From the NCBI GenBank assembly GCA_030248135.1, contig JASANC010004105.1:16007-80006 (forward strand): 64,000 nt of DNA, given 5' to 3'. The position numbers were made by a program, and so were the translations under genes. The notes under the pieces were generated by a model. That model searched no databases. It saw nothing but the letters and a program-made list of their open reading frames with translations, and was not told where the DNA came from. Shown here in pieces: positions 44,701 to 58,200 of this stretch; within the stretch, counting starts at the first letter, position 1, and every line of letters begins with the position of its first letter. The stretch comes from Theristus sp. LFF4_11 (taxonomy: Eukaryota; Nematoda; Chromadorea; Monhysterida; Xyalidae).

Positions 44701-47109
44701 TTTCGTCACTTTCTAGTGTCGCGTTCAAAGCCAACTGAAACTGTTGTCCGCGCAAAAGTGCGCAAGGTTTGGAACTGGTAAAACATTCAAAATTCAATAT
44801 GTCAGTGGAGTTGATATGGAAAATAAAACTCATGCCGGTTTTTATTTCTGTTTTTTTTTCTTGCAAAAATAAAGAACACGTTTTTTATCCTGAAAATTTT
44901 TGGAACTTTTGATGGTTTGAAGCTATTGGACGATGATATCGCGTGATTGCTTTTTGCGCAACTTAAAAAAAACGAATTGTGTCGCATTCAAATTGAACTC
45001 CACTCGACTTAAAAAACACAAACTTCAACTGTATTCCTGGTTGGTTCCAAGGGTCAATAGAAATAAGCAGTTTTTAAACGGAAATAAGGGCGTTTTTTCC
45101 TGCAAATAGAAAAAAAACTGGTTATCGCAACAAAAAACCATGCCAGTTTTTGTCAATGTTTGCAGTCTGAAATTGGCGTGGCCGGCGTTGGTCGAGTTGC
45201 ACGCGTCTGAGCTTGCACTAAGTGACGCCGCTGCGGAGCAGGAACGATTGAGCGCCATTCGCGATCGAATCTGCTTGGAGACCATCGGTTGGTTGGTGAG
45301 AGAGAGTCGAGAATCTAACGGCCGTTTTGGATTAACAACTCTGTTTCGGCTCATCTTATTTGCCGATTTGCCGGCGTCGGTTCTTTCGCGGGATTCGTGC
45401 GTTCTGATTTTGAAAAGAGACTACTGTGCGTATTTCGAACCGGTAAAAAGGTTCGATAAAATTGATAAACCGGTAAAATCCGTTCCGGTAAAAAAAATTG
45501 TTTCAATAAAACTGATGAAACAAAGCGCCGCAGAGCTCAGTCAGACGAGCGAAAGCGAAAGCCTGATTTCTCGTTCAGATGATGCGAACCAGTACGACAA
45601 TGCCCTGTATTTCTGGTACTGTCAATTGAAGCGACTGCACAGACTGCGTGAGCACATCAGTCGACGCCTTCAAATTGGTCAGTGGAATGATGGGCACACA
45701 GGCGGATTGGATGATTACAGGACACGTTCAGAACATGTACAGTCCATCTGGAAAATATATGCAACATGACGTAATGACCAACCAATCAGCGCTGAGAATT
45801 ACTCATGACTAACCAATCAGCGCTGAGAGTTGCCATGACCAACCAATCAACTAGTTACATATAGTAGCGAGAATGACTTATGGGTGTGTGCCGGGAAAGT
45901 TGATGTTTTCCTTCTCAGCCAGTATTCAAGTGGTCAAGTCGGTCGTTCAGTTCACTGATTGACGGTTACATTCAAGAGATCACCAAAAATGGCGAAACGT
46001 GCCAGTATCCTTTTTCGCAGACTCCGACAGTGAACCGTCGATACTGAGTGTGAATTGTTGCTATGAAGAGTGTTTTGACGAGCCAGTACCTTCGGCGGTG
46101 CTTCAGTTTCAAACACGACGAAAATCGGTCAACAGCGACATCTGCATTCGGTTCGGTTTTGAACATTTTGCATCCACGTGAGCACGTTTGTGAAATGGTT
46201 TTGGTTTATGAAGCTGAACCCAGGCCAAATCCATGTCACTTCGGTAATGTGACTAGGTGGTGCCCTTTTTTAGTGTGCGCAAATTTCAAATACTCGAAAC
46301 AGATTTGCTAGGTTTTACCCAAACCTCAGCCCCTTTTTCGTAATTCCTTTCCGTGCGAGCTTCTCAATTTGTCAACTGAGCCGTTGAAAGTTTTGTTCTC
46401 GGGGTAAGCTCTGAAACGTCTTATCACTTGACTGTCCAGTTTGTCACAATCGGCTGAGGTGTCTGTATCGATCGACGATGTGGCCGTTGACAGCTCTGCA
46501 GCCGCAAAGCAACTTCGAACGCTATTACGTCGGTGTTTTTTTTGGGTGTTGGGTTTTTTGCTCGTTCCTAGCACGGCAAAGACTGCAGTTCATGCGTGAT
46601 TGGTTGCTTGCTGCTTGGCTTTTATCAATTGGTGCACACACATGCTGCCTGGTTGACGCCGAATTGGAATTGGTGCATGTTTATGCAATGGCGGTTGTTG
46701 ACAGCAAAAACAACCAACCATCATAGGCGCCCTAATCAGCTGACTCGTATGCAGCGGTTCTGTTCCAATTCCAACGAAATCGCCTTTGAGTGTCCGTTTT
46801 TACCAGAAACGAACTCTAGACTGCGGCGTTGATGCTCGTTTACCGGTTGACTTGGTCGTGCGTCACGTGATCTGGCCGTTCTTGGCGTCCAGCGCTGAGT
46901 GCGCCGCTGAACACGAGGCCGCCGGCGACGCGCGCTATTTCCCGGTGACGCATGCGCAGCCGCAGCGGGCGGCCACGGTCGACCCGCCAGACAGCAAGAG
47001 TTGGACAGCAGACGACTTGTCGGATGAAAACAACAGAATCAGCGAGGTCGGCTCTGTTGATGAGCACCAACAGTTGATTGCTGCAACGTTTGACAAGTGG
47101 ATCGATTGA
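44701..47109 (+). CDS. Unrecognised gene or 3' half of the preceding gene
   Basis: Exons 44701-44777, 45166-45677, 46021-46177, 46440-46528 and 46820-47109 (stop) keep an open frame with matching phases (0 in; then 2, 1, 2, 1). They encode 374 residues without an obvious start codon, so this is probably the continuation of the gene beginning at 41908. Recognisable segments: LKLAWPALVELHASELALSD, a long helical stretch ALYFWYCQLKRLHRLREHIS, an acidic-to-Ser region (DSDSEPSILSVNCC), SQSAEVSVSIDDVAVDSSAA, and LPVDLVVRHVIWPFLAS. I do not recognise a domain. The middle of exon 45166 (about 45300-45520) is low-complexity and may contain an unremoved intron. Confidence 0.45.
44800..45165. mobile_element. 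Degenerate AACCGG-family element
   Basis: Shares with the 13844 and 1610 copies the blocks GCCGGTTTTTATTTCTG, AATTTTTGGAACTTTT, ACGATGATATCGCG and a right end rich in AAACTGGTT. No clean target duplication was found. It occupies almost the whole intron 44778-45165. Confidence 0.55.
45740..45876. mobile_element. CCAAT-box foldback element with three tandem units
   Basis: CAGTCCATCTGGAAAATATA followed by three ACCAATCA units and the ACATATAGTAGCGAGAATGA end. It is intronic in the unassigned gene. Confidence 0.65.
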
Positions 47110-49075
47110 CGTTTCTATCATGGAAGTCCGCATTTTGAAACTTCGTCCGTTTTGCGTGGTTTTTTATTCTTGTGGTTCTTGTGCGTTTCTCGCGGTTTCG
47201 TTATCGCTGATGTTTGTTATCGGTGCGTTTTATTTGCGCTGGACTCTGGATTGCTTGACGTCGTTCACAAAGATTTGTGTCTTCTGCCATTCATCAATCA
47301 GTGAGACCCATATGATACATTAATTGTATTTACAGTTGTTTCTTCAAATAATTGTGTTTCAAAAAAAACTGAGCCTTGTCTACGGATAAAAAGGAATCGA
47401 TTGTTCCAATTCATAAATCAAAACAGAACGATTGATGCCTGCACCAGCTTTGTTGCAGGTTTGTCCCGTGGATTTTCAACTTGAATTTCTGAAATGTCCA
47501 TAAGATAAAATATACAATACAGTAGATAAAACAACCGTCCTTCAATAGAAGTGAATGATCGCAGAAACAAACGTAAACAAAAAACATTTACTGAAATAAC
47601 TTTCTGTGATCTGCAGATGACAGTAAGCTTCGAACAAAATAAGTTATTCAGACAGCAAAGATTTGTAACTTTCTGAATACAAAGCGGAACGTTCCCGTTG
47701 GCATGCTCACATGCTTTTCAAATTCTCAGTTTATAGATCCACCAATCTTGTGGGACGAAAAAGCATGAAAGCGGCAGCAATGTACATTTATGATACAGTT
47801 TCGATCTAAAATCTGCCACAAAAATATATGTAACTGTGTTTTATATTCACCGACATGCCCTGTTGTGACGACAGCCAAGCAAAAAACAAGATGATAGAAA
47901 AGAAAAAGAAAAAAAGAATGGGCATCCTGGTGGTGACATCAGTTCCTTTTTGGGTGCATTTTAGTTTTTGGCCAAAACACTCAATAGGTCAGATTTTTTT
48001 CATACGCGATAAAATCGAACGTAAAATTGGCGCTGTGCCATGACCAAGACGCCGAAAAAAGATAAAAACTCATAGTTCTCCACCAGACCACCGGAAAGTG
48101 CCAAAGCAAAACAAAAAATAGATGATTGAACATTGAACAAAAATGATTACCACGAAACAAATTTGTGTTGTGTCGAAAACATGCCAACTGTTTATGTACA
48201 AGTAATAACCAACAAAACTGCAACTGTGGTTTAAGGGTATCACAAGAGGACGAAAAAAGCGCTACAGTACGCAGAAAAAATAGTCATAAATCATTTTTTC
48301 TTGACAGAATTCCATTAGCAGTGCCGTGTTTGGCGAACCTAATAACAGCTATTTCACAATGCAAACAAAAACATTTCAAACTTAAGAAAGCTATTGTATT
48401 TTTTCTAACCCGACGTAGTTTTCGTAAATTCGAATAATCACAGACACGCGCACGGAAACAAAACTAACAAGTACCGAACCGACTAACAACAACAGAACGC
48501 AAAAAACAATTATCATAACAAAACAATAGTAATATGGAGATGATGAAATAAAAAAAAACAAAAACAGATGAAAAACATGAATGAGAGTGAATACCTGATA
48601 ACAACAAAATACCGTTTCTTGTGTGTGTGTGTTTTACAGAACAGCCAACTGGGCACATACTTCTCAGCGAATAAAGAAAATTTCGACATACATCGAAATT
48701 CCAAATAATATTGGCGAACTTAATATGACACTGACATGTTCTGTGAGGACATGCAGAAAAGACGAAGGGAATAAATAACGCAAGCTTGTATCATTGCATC
48801 CCGTCGTTGTTTTCACTTCCGAACTTTATTAATAACGCTATGCGCAAAGGTGACTCCAAAAAAAACCCGGAACTTCCGGAGGCTGGCTCACTGGAGTGAA
48901 CTGCACAACAAAATGCAGCACTGAGTAGAACTGTAAAAATAAAGTACAAATAAAAGTAAAAAGTAAAAGTAAAAATCAGCTGCACCAGCTGTCCGGAGGC
49001 AGTTGGACAATAAACGCTCAGCCACGTGTGCCGCCTGACTGCGCCACGAACGGCAGCGCATGAGCGTGCGAGCGG
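47110..49075. other. Convergent intergenic region
   Basis: Lies between two genes that end towards each other. A-rich on the plus strand, with no supported coding frame and no named repeat until the hairpin at 49080. Confidence 0.5.
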
Positions 49076-49079
49076 GCCG

Positions 49080-49170
49080 AAAGCGGCTATTCATGAACGC
49101 TGTATTTAGTGACGCGTACACTGTGTGAAAATATAGCTACACGGTCACTAAATAGTGCTTCATGAATGCC
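49080..49170. repeat. Short foldback element downstream of the OXR1-like stop
   Basis: AAGCGGCTATTCATGAACGC, ATTTAGTGACG, then GTCACTAAATAGTGCTTCAT and GAATGCCGCTTT form a hairpin of about 35-bp arms. It lies about 100 bp past the stop codon. Confidence 0.6.
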
Positions 49171-49266
49171 GCTTTATCGTGGCCGGCCAACCCACGGGGC
49201 GTTCATTGGCACGCCACATTTGCGCGCAACGGCGGCAACAACAACCAATCACCAATCACCGAAAAG

Positions 49267-52200
49267 TCACTCGTCGAACAACGGCTGGTCGTCGTCCAAC
49301 GCGAATCCCCAGCACTCGACGGCGTCAATGATGAAGTCCTCCGTCTCGGTCAGCTGCTCGTTCGCGAACGTCTCGCAGCGTTGCGTGCGGCCGTGATTCA
49401 GGTCGGAGTCGAGCCAGAGGCCGTAGTGGCCGGCGCCGGCGCCGATCGCCAGCCAGTGCGCGCTCGCCTTCACGAACCACTGGTTGGCGCCCGTCCAGTT
49501 GAACACGCGCAGCTCGCTGTCGGGCGCGTGCAGCCGCCGCCGGTCGTCGGTGGAGTTTCGTCGATCGGCGCTGCTCGGTGGACGCACCGGCACATACGTG
49601 TACCTGCCAACGAATTGAATTTTTTTAATTTACAGCTCCGAGCTCCCCATCCCTTTTCCCTTACACACCGGTTGGTGAGTCCAGCCGGTGTCATGCCATG
49701 TTTTGACCCCCGCCATATTTTGACCCGGGGGGGTGAAAATATGGCACTTTTGTAACTGCCATAGAATGACCTACCCGGCCATATTTTGACCTACCCTCGA
49801 AACTCAGTGTATGGAAGGTGACACTTGACCAATGGGGGCTACACTTTATAAATGGCTAAGCGATTCAGTTCGACTGAGCACCCCGTCCTGAAAGACAATG
49901 TTCTCGTCATGAAAGGACAATTCTAAGTTGTTTTTTGCGTTTTTTACAATGGGTGTTGCGGCTTTTTTTAAATTTATTTTACTTTGTTCTTGCAATAAGC
50001 TAAACTCCAAAAAAACACGAGTGGTGGTGAAAAGAGCAGCCAAAACAGTCGCGTTTTGCTGACGAGTTTATTGACTAACACGATTGGAAACTAGATTCGC
50101 CACACGAAACTCACCAAGCTTGGTAACCAGGCCTAACACGCTTGTTTTTTGTGACAAAACTTTCAGCAAATTTCACAACAACAAAAAACTGGCAACAACA
50201 AGCAGGCGAAAAGCGAACATCAGCAGCAACACAACTCACAGGAAACACGAGTCGCCGGTGCCGAAGAAGCCGTGCTCGTCCAGTCTGATCGGTGCGGAGA
50301 CGCACGCGCCAAAACAGCGGCCATGTGTGTCGCGCACCACCAAGATCACCGGCGATAAGTCATCGTACCTGGAACAAACAAGCGAGTGATGTGAATGGTC
50401 ATTTGATACTGCTAAAAGACGACAATGGAAATAATACGGAGCGCAATTAAACAACAAAAAAAGAGCGGATTCACAGAACACGACCGATTCACGACAAAAC
50501 TGAACGAGGTGTCACATCTGAATGGAGACTGAACGTTATCAGTGGGTGTTATGAACGCATTTGACGTGGTTTCAGTCGGACACGTTCCGATACATGGGCT
50601 ATATCATCTGAAAAATGCGGAACGCGCATAGCATATAAAAGGAGGATTATAGAATTGCGTAAGCCGAGCGTGCGAAACCTGGTTTAATAACTCTTTTCAA
50701 AGTCTCTGATGTGGCACCACGGATACAACCACAAGACAAGTTATAGTATTTCCACATACACACACTGACCAGTGTTTCATCTTCCGGTAGAGCGTGCTCA
50801 ACGAGAATCCGTGCTCGTGCGACGTGTAGATCGGCCGCCACGGGTATCCCTCGGCCCTCGCCGGCAGCACCTCCATGAACTGGCGTAGTTTCGCCTCGTC
50901 CAGTATACGCGAGTCGGTGCAGCCGGCGGGCAGCGGCAGATTGGCGGGCGTCAGATCGCTCAGCGACAGTCGACGCCTGACCTCCTCGATTGTGACGATC
51001 TCCCATTCGCGATTCAACAGCTGTGCGCTCGACATCGGCGTCCGTTCGTGTTCGGCTGCAATGACACGGAGGCACAAAATGAATGAAATGCGGTCCAACT
51101 CTAAATTATAGGGAATCAGCTGATTGGTTGCGATTACGGGGTATGCATGACTTCTGTGAAAACCAAACTCCGCCCCCACAGCAAGGGCTGCACAGAAAGC
51201 ATGCACACCACAAGCCAATCGGAACCAGTAAACTGATAATCCCAACCGCATAATTTAGAGTTGCATAATGTAGCACATTGCACATATACACGATACCACG
51301 GCGGTTTGTACAGTGGCGGCGCAACATCGCCGTGTAATACGAGTGCGTTCTTCAGAGTCACACATGAACTGAACCGTTAAAATCGTTGGTTGGCTGTCAG
51401 CTTTTATTGGCGTGCTCATTTCGCATGTGCTGTCAACACGATTATCATTCGCAAACTCGTGTTTCTGTCATGTTGCACTGACAAGATGCCAAGACAACAA
51501 TGATGGTTACCGTCGCAAATGGCGTCATTCGAGTGCGCACGACGCAACGAGCACGCACAGTGTTCCGGCGAATGAAACTGTTCCACTGTCGTTCGATGTC
51601 GCGTCGGTCGAGTGTTCGCCAATGCGCGTTTCGCGCGATATACCCGGCGATGCTCGCTTGTCGTATCGCTGGTGCGCGCTAGGAGCGCCCCGGAAACCAC
51701 CAGATTGGGATTGTTGATGGCGTTGTTGATGTTGTTGTCGTTGATGTTGTTTTCATTGACGTTGTTGTTGTTGTCACTTTTCAGCAACCGCGAACGTTTC
51801 GCCGTGAGAAACAGCACTCGCTTGTAGAATCGCTTCAGCCGGCGTCGCAGCCAATGTCGTTGCTGGTTGCTATGGCTTTTATTCAGATCGAGTGCACCAT
51901 CCGGTGATTTTGTGTTTTCGACCATTTTCGCACTTTTGCACGCAAATTCAGTGGACAAATTTGAAACGGGCCAGTGGAACTGACGGGTGGTGCAACTGAG
52001 GAATACTCGTTGCTTTGACAAGGTGTGACTGACTGAAACCCGGTAGTGTGCGCCGCTGTTTTATACGCTCTTTTGTGTGTCACTTTTATCACTTAGTCAC
52101 CAACACCACCAACCTTGTGAGTTGTAACCAGCCAAACAACAACTGTTTTTATGGTCAAAAGCAATAATCGTTCTAATCAGTAAAACCAACAAAAACACCA

Positions 52201-55200
52201 TATTACTTTTATCATTTTGGGAAGTCATTGTTTTCAACACCATACAACACACAATGCACAACACTACCACTAATACCCACGCCCACCTTGTTTGTGCGTA
52301 ATCAGCGAACTTCAAAAAGTGAAGATGATAAACAGAAGCGAAGCGCTGACGAGCATTTTGTGAAGCGCCAATAACAAAAGAAACCTTGCTTCATCAAAGC
52401 GAAACACAGATATGTAGTGAGTGAGACTTGCAAGCTAGCCCGGTCAAACACTGTTCTTTATTATCACACAATGCCGAAAAATCGTCGTTAAACTTCAAGC
52501 ATCAAATGGCAAAATTGGCGCTGCGTAAAATTTGATCGGCAAAACTCTCACGCGACACCGTCATAATCGCAGATTGCCAAAAAAAGCTTTATTGATAACA
52601 ATAAAGCGCAGCACTGACACTGACTTCGACAACAGTCGTAAACAAAAACTTAAGACCATTTTCGAACAGGTGATTACTGTAGCGTTGAGCGAGTTTGAAC
52701 AAATCATAAAACTTCCATAAAGCTATCATCAGCACAGTTTTTTTATTCCAGTTGGTGTTGGTGACAGGGTGAACGTGGTTTTCCTTGTGTTTTCAATTGT
52801 TTGCAGTTCAACTGACGACTTTCAACAAAACCATTCCATCCAAAAAAACAGAATAATCAAATGAGCGCGTTTACCGTCAGGATCTCCAACTGTCTAACAC
52901 TTCGAATCGAATTTCAATTGATCAAATTCTAAATCCAAACGATGGTAAACACAAAAGAAATCTGAATGAAAAACGCAAGCCAAATCAAATCCAAACCTTC
53001 GAGCATCGCTTCCGATTCGTTGTCGATCACGAGAAATCCACGTTCATCAGCGCCCGAAAACGGAGAAGCGTCGGTGGACGTGTTCGCCTGCAAACCAGCC
53101 GGCTCGTCCGATGTTGACGCCGTTGAGCCATATCTGGAAAAAAAGAAAAAAAACGACAGTCATATCTGGCAAGGGCATCTGCATCTTCCACTTAAGCAGC
53201 AGAGTCAGTCCGCGCCAACGGGCTGAGGTTGAATTGCCCAACGTACGTCGCGAATGAACGGCCAGGTAATTTGGCTAAACGCGAGAAGTTGGACCGATAA
53301 GTTTAGCTGGAAACGCTGATATAATGGGTCATAAGATATGACAAAACACGACTGACACAATCAAAGAGAACTACCGTAACACGTCCGTGGTTGCAAAAAA
53401 CAACAGTTAAGCTGGCCATTGGTCAGATATTGGTCAAAGCGTTTTTATACAAACTGTCAAGCAATTAGACCATTTTTTCGCAAACCATGCAGTAAAAATC
53501 ATGAAACATTAAAAATGTTTCTGATGAGAAGTGAAAAAACGAGAAAACGCACTTTTCCGGCGACCACTGCAACAGAAATGTGTACAGCATGTCCGCCTTG
53601 TCACGGGGCACCGTGTACCAGAATTGGCGTTTCACTCGATTGCCGAAATTCGCTGCTTCTGCGTCGTTTTCGTCCAAAGGCGCTGAAGCAATAACAAACA
53701 CGACTTTTTTCATGAAAGTAAAAGTGAAACAGTTGAGAACCAATGAATTTACTTCACATTAAAAATGCTAAAACAAAACTTTATATGAGCTATCGTGGCA
53801 AAAAACACAACGGGTAAAAAGATATCCAAAAAACACATAGAGTTTCGTTTTTATTTTGGCTGTAACACATGCACTTTCCCCATAAAAGTGTAGCTGATGA
53901 CGTAGATTCCAACAGTTGTGCACAGCGCAATAAAAACTGTGGATCCAGAAAAAACCGGTTAAAACAAGCGAACGTGTGGTGTTTAGCGGTCGTTGTGGGA
54001 GAATGATAAATCCGTTACTATTCTATTTCACAACGCAGCTGACATAGAATCTTCTAGAAGATTGACACGAGTTTCGGCCTCTGGTCAATATTTGTAGAGT
54101 GTAATGTTGTGGGGGGCACACAGGGTGATTGTAATTGCAAATAACGTGCATAGTAGTCATTGGAGGCAGAGTTATTTTTAGTTTTTTTTAAGAAACGCTT
54201 TTCTATGCTGGTAACCACATTTGTCAGTCTGCGTAAAAATTGTTGGAATTTTGCCGAATAGTTATAAATGCCTTCAAAAAAGCGTGCTTCGTTTGTCAAA
54301 AGTTCTCTTTTTCGAGGAATGCTTGTCAATTTGTGGTTTCCAATGTTTTTGAGCACCCTGTACAATGTACATCCTGGCCTATTAGACACGTGCATAGCTC
54401 ATACCACATTTAAATCAAGTCAACAGAATGTTTCCGTTCGTCATTAACGGTTTGTGAGCAATTATAGTTGAACATGCACCACATTGGAAGCCAACAAATT
54501 AGCCGCTGCAATGAAAGGTTGAAAAAATTCACGTCATCTGTTTTTGCATCATTCACTTGACGAATCATTCATTCATCTGTGGTCTTCACACGACCACCGA
54601 ATGTGAAAAACAATCAAACGACAAAAAAAAATTGAACAGAATACTTGAAAAATGGCATTTGAACATTGGCTCACGACATGAACAGACAAAAGCGCACCAA
54701 CAGTGGTGCCTGCACCATTACAAAATCGGTTGCCAAAAAATCAACGGGAATGAGGGGGGGGGCAAGGGGCAATGGGAAAGGTGCTCAAACAATCAATAAT
54801 AAACGCGACCAACGTACGTCTGCCGCGGCGTCTCTTGCGGCGCGTTCTGTTCAGTCGAACACTGAGATAAAACGGCAGATTCGTGCTGAGACCGGGCGTC
54901 AGGGTGGACGTGACGATTGGCTGCCGTGCCGGCGAACCACCGTCGTCGGAGGCGGAGCCGTCCGATCGCTGTCGGCGGTGCGGCTTCGACGAGCGCAGCA
55001 ATTCTTGCACCTGCATTTGTCGTTGTTGTTGTTGGAATTTTTAGGCGATGTTTTTAGCCAGGGCTAACACAGAGAAGCGTACAGAACGCCATATTGAGTA
55101 GGGCGCCCATCGAGTTTTCGTCTGTCATTAAGTGCCTATACACCCCTCGGCGGGGCTCGATCCCCCGAGCGCACAGACTGTAGTCTAACGCACTACCACC

Positions 55201-58200
55201 AGGCCACGTGTATTCCATCCAGGTTTCGTTTTTTTGATTCTGCGATTCAGCGAACGCATCGAGAGAAGATTAGTGTCACGCTTAGCTTGACGCACTTATT
55301 CAAAACTGCTCAAGTGACCGCCCAGTGCATCACTTGATAGGCATATCCGGCACGAAGCTAACATGCTTACTCCGCCGACAAAAACAAAACAAAACGCATT
55401 GTGTCACTGTGTGAAACTCAAATCTCCATCTTCTGGTTGCACTTCACGTGGTGTGCAAGCCAGTAAAATTTGACGAACGTTACGGAGTTTACTGAAAACA
55501 GAATTCACATGCATTCGGGCAAGCGAATCAGCGTGCCACTGTCCCGTGCGATTGCTGTACAGCCACCATTATTTTCAGCACAAAAAAAAACACCACACAC
55601 AGAAAAATTTCTCCAGTCCAGTCAAAAACATTCCGACCGACCGGTTTGAACAAATCCGGTTTCTCCGAGATGTCCGTCGCACAATGGAATCTCGTGCGAC
55701 TCTTCTCGGCCGCCCGCTCACGGTATTGCGCCGACTTCATCCGGAGGTTCTCGAGCGTGGCCATGCTCTGTTGGCGTTTCAGTTTCAGTTCGATCGTGGC
55801 CGGATCGTTCGCGAACCAGGACTCGTTCAAGTCGAGCACACCGCCGCCCGACGACGACTGACTGCCGGCGGCTGCAAATACCCATCCATCCTTCCAATTT
55901 TATTTCGGCGAAAAAGCAGGAAACTCCGCTAAAAAAAAGCTCGGAGACCCAATGATTGCGAGTGTGGCTGAGTTGTGCACAACAACACCGCTACCACATG
56001 AGCGTCCACACACCCGACCGAGCCCGCTCGATCCGGCCAGATCGCGTCACTGCCTTTCCCAATTCCCATCCTGGGCCACTACCTACCATCCCTACCTATC
56101 TTGGGCCATAAACAACAACAACAACATCGTGCTGAGTTTGTAGCAATGTTAGCAGCACGCCGGAGGTTGAAGGTTGAATGTTGATGCGCAACGCTGAATT
56201 CGGGGGGGGGGGGCACATTGCAGAAAAGTGATATTGTTTGAAAGAGGAAACACACAAACAACACACATTTTTCCTGGCATTATAAAAAACCGGTTTTTAC
56301 CATCCCTACACGACTGTGAACTGAAAGTGGGGCGAAATTTCAGAGTACCGAGTATAATAACAAACTCAGGCTGTTTTTCCCCCAAAAACAGTTTGTTTTG
56401 TTGTTTAAAAGTCGGTTGGAGGCCGCTTACGTTCATCGTTCAGGAACAGACCAGAGGACATGTTGACGATGTTCTGCGGCACGTCCAGCACGGCGTCGGC
56501 GGCGGCCCGGGCGCCCGATGCAGCCACGTTGGCGCCGCTGCGAATGGTGCCTGCGGGCACGGAATAAAAAAGAACAGTCACGCATGAACAGTGCAAAACC
56601 GAAACAAAACAAAATCAAGAGACTTTCTTTTCGACATTGTGCACTTTTCACAGGCGTACAAGACTGTGAATGCACAGTCAGAAACAAACACACAGGCACG
56701 CTTGGTGTGTACACCATCGATCACGTCGGTATGCAGCGCATCTGCCTGTGTGTTGGTTTGTCACTATGCACGTTACATTGCTGTGTTTTACATTACATGA
56801 CAGACCGCAGTGCACGCTGGTTGTTCACGGTTTCCGAAGCGAAATGAGAAAACTGGAACACTTTGCCAAACTCGTGTAGCCAGCTGCAACATGGGAAATT
56901 TATAAATAAAAAAGCAGCAACAAATTACCGGCAGCGACTTTGGTGCCCGCCGTGACGCCGGTGACCACGGAGCCTGCAATATTGGCACAAAGTTTCGTTG
57001 ACAGCATCATTACAGCGCAATGATTGACTCGATAATCGCACAAAAGCACGCTGCTTCGGATCTTGCTCGTGTATGGTGACATAATCATGACCAAGCAAAA
57101 AACAACGTAATAATGACATTGAAACAAACAAACAAAAAACGAGTGAAAAAAATCGAAAAAATAACAAAAAACAAAAATAATAAAAATAGGATGCACAAAA
57201 AAATTAAAAAAAATAGAATTGTCGACTAACAACTTTTCGCTTTCACAAATGTTTGCCTCCGTCCAGCCCATACTATGGAAAATGATGGTTTTTTTGCAAA
57301 TAAAAACCCGAACGGTGAAAGACAAGGCTTGAAACGATGTCAGATGTGTGTCACAGAGACCTCACCGGAAAAAAACCGTTTGAAAAAATCAACCAAACTT
57401 TCCAACCAATCAGCACAGGAGAAAGCAGGCCTCAAGAGGAGATGCGAGAGGTGTAAATGACACACACACAGTTGAGAATAACACCAAAAAAACAACATCT
57501 GATCAGAATGCAATGGAATACGTACCGGTGGCCACCCTAGTGCCGGTCACTAGCACGCCTGAAAATGGGCAGTATTTTGGTCAACACTAATTCAGAAAAC
57601 CGCATTAAATGAAAGGAAAAAAAGCACATGACACAAAACGGGATTTGGTGAGATGACAGGAAACCATAAAGTTTCAAAAAGGCTCGCAACTAATACGATA
57701 GGCTAGGACTGTGAAACGATTTTGAGAAAATTGTAATGCACGCACACGTTGGCGAATTGACAAAAGAGAAACAGGGAAATCAACGAAAAAAGACGGACAG
57801 TCAATCTTTCAACCATTATTCATTATCGAACCACCTATTTTATCAAATTCAAAAATCACCATTAGCCAACCAGCCCAGAGACCAGTTTCCCAAAAGTTTC
57901 ATAGTCCAGTAGTGCTACTGCACTGAGCGCCTGAATAAAATCATGAAACATTACAGCTCCGTTTTTTATGTAAACTGATTCATGAATGGCTGTTGTTCAA
58001 CGTGATGTTCACGAAAATGAAATGTGTGTGTTCTTTGTCTCCCGCATTTCTTTACACGTTCAGTAGCGCAGCAGCCCTAATGGACGATCAGGAATTTTTC
58101 ACAAAACTTTTTCATAAAAGTGAGTAGTGTCTAAAAAGTGAGCAGTTTTACTCCAGGGTGTCCCAGAATTTAGACCATGACAAAGTCCAATTGAATGATT

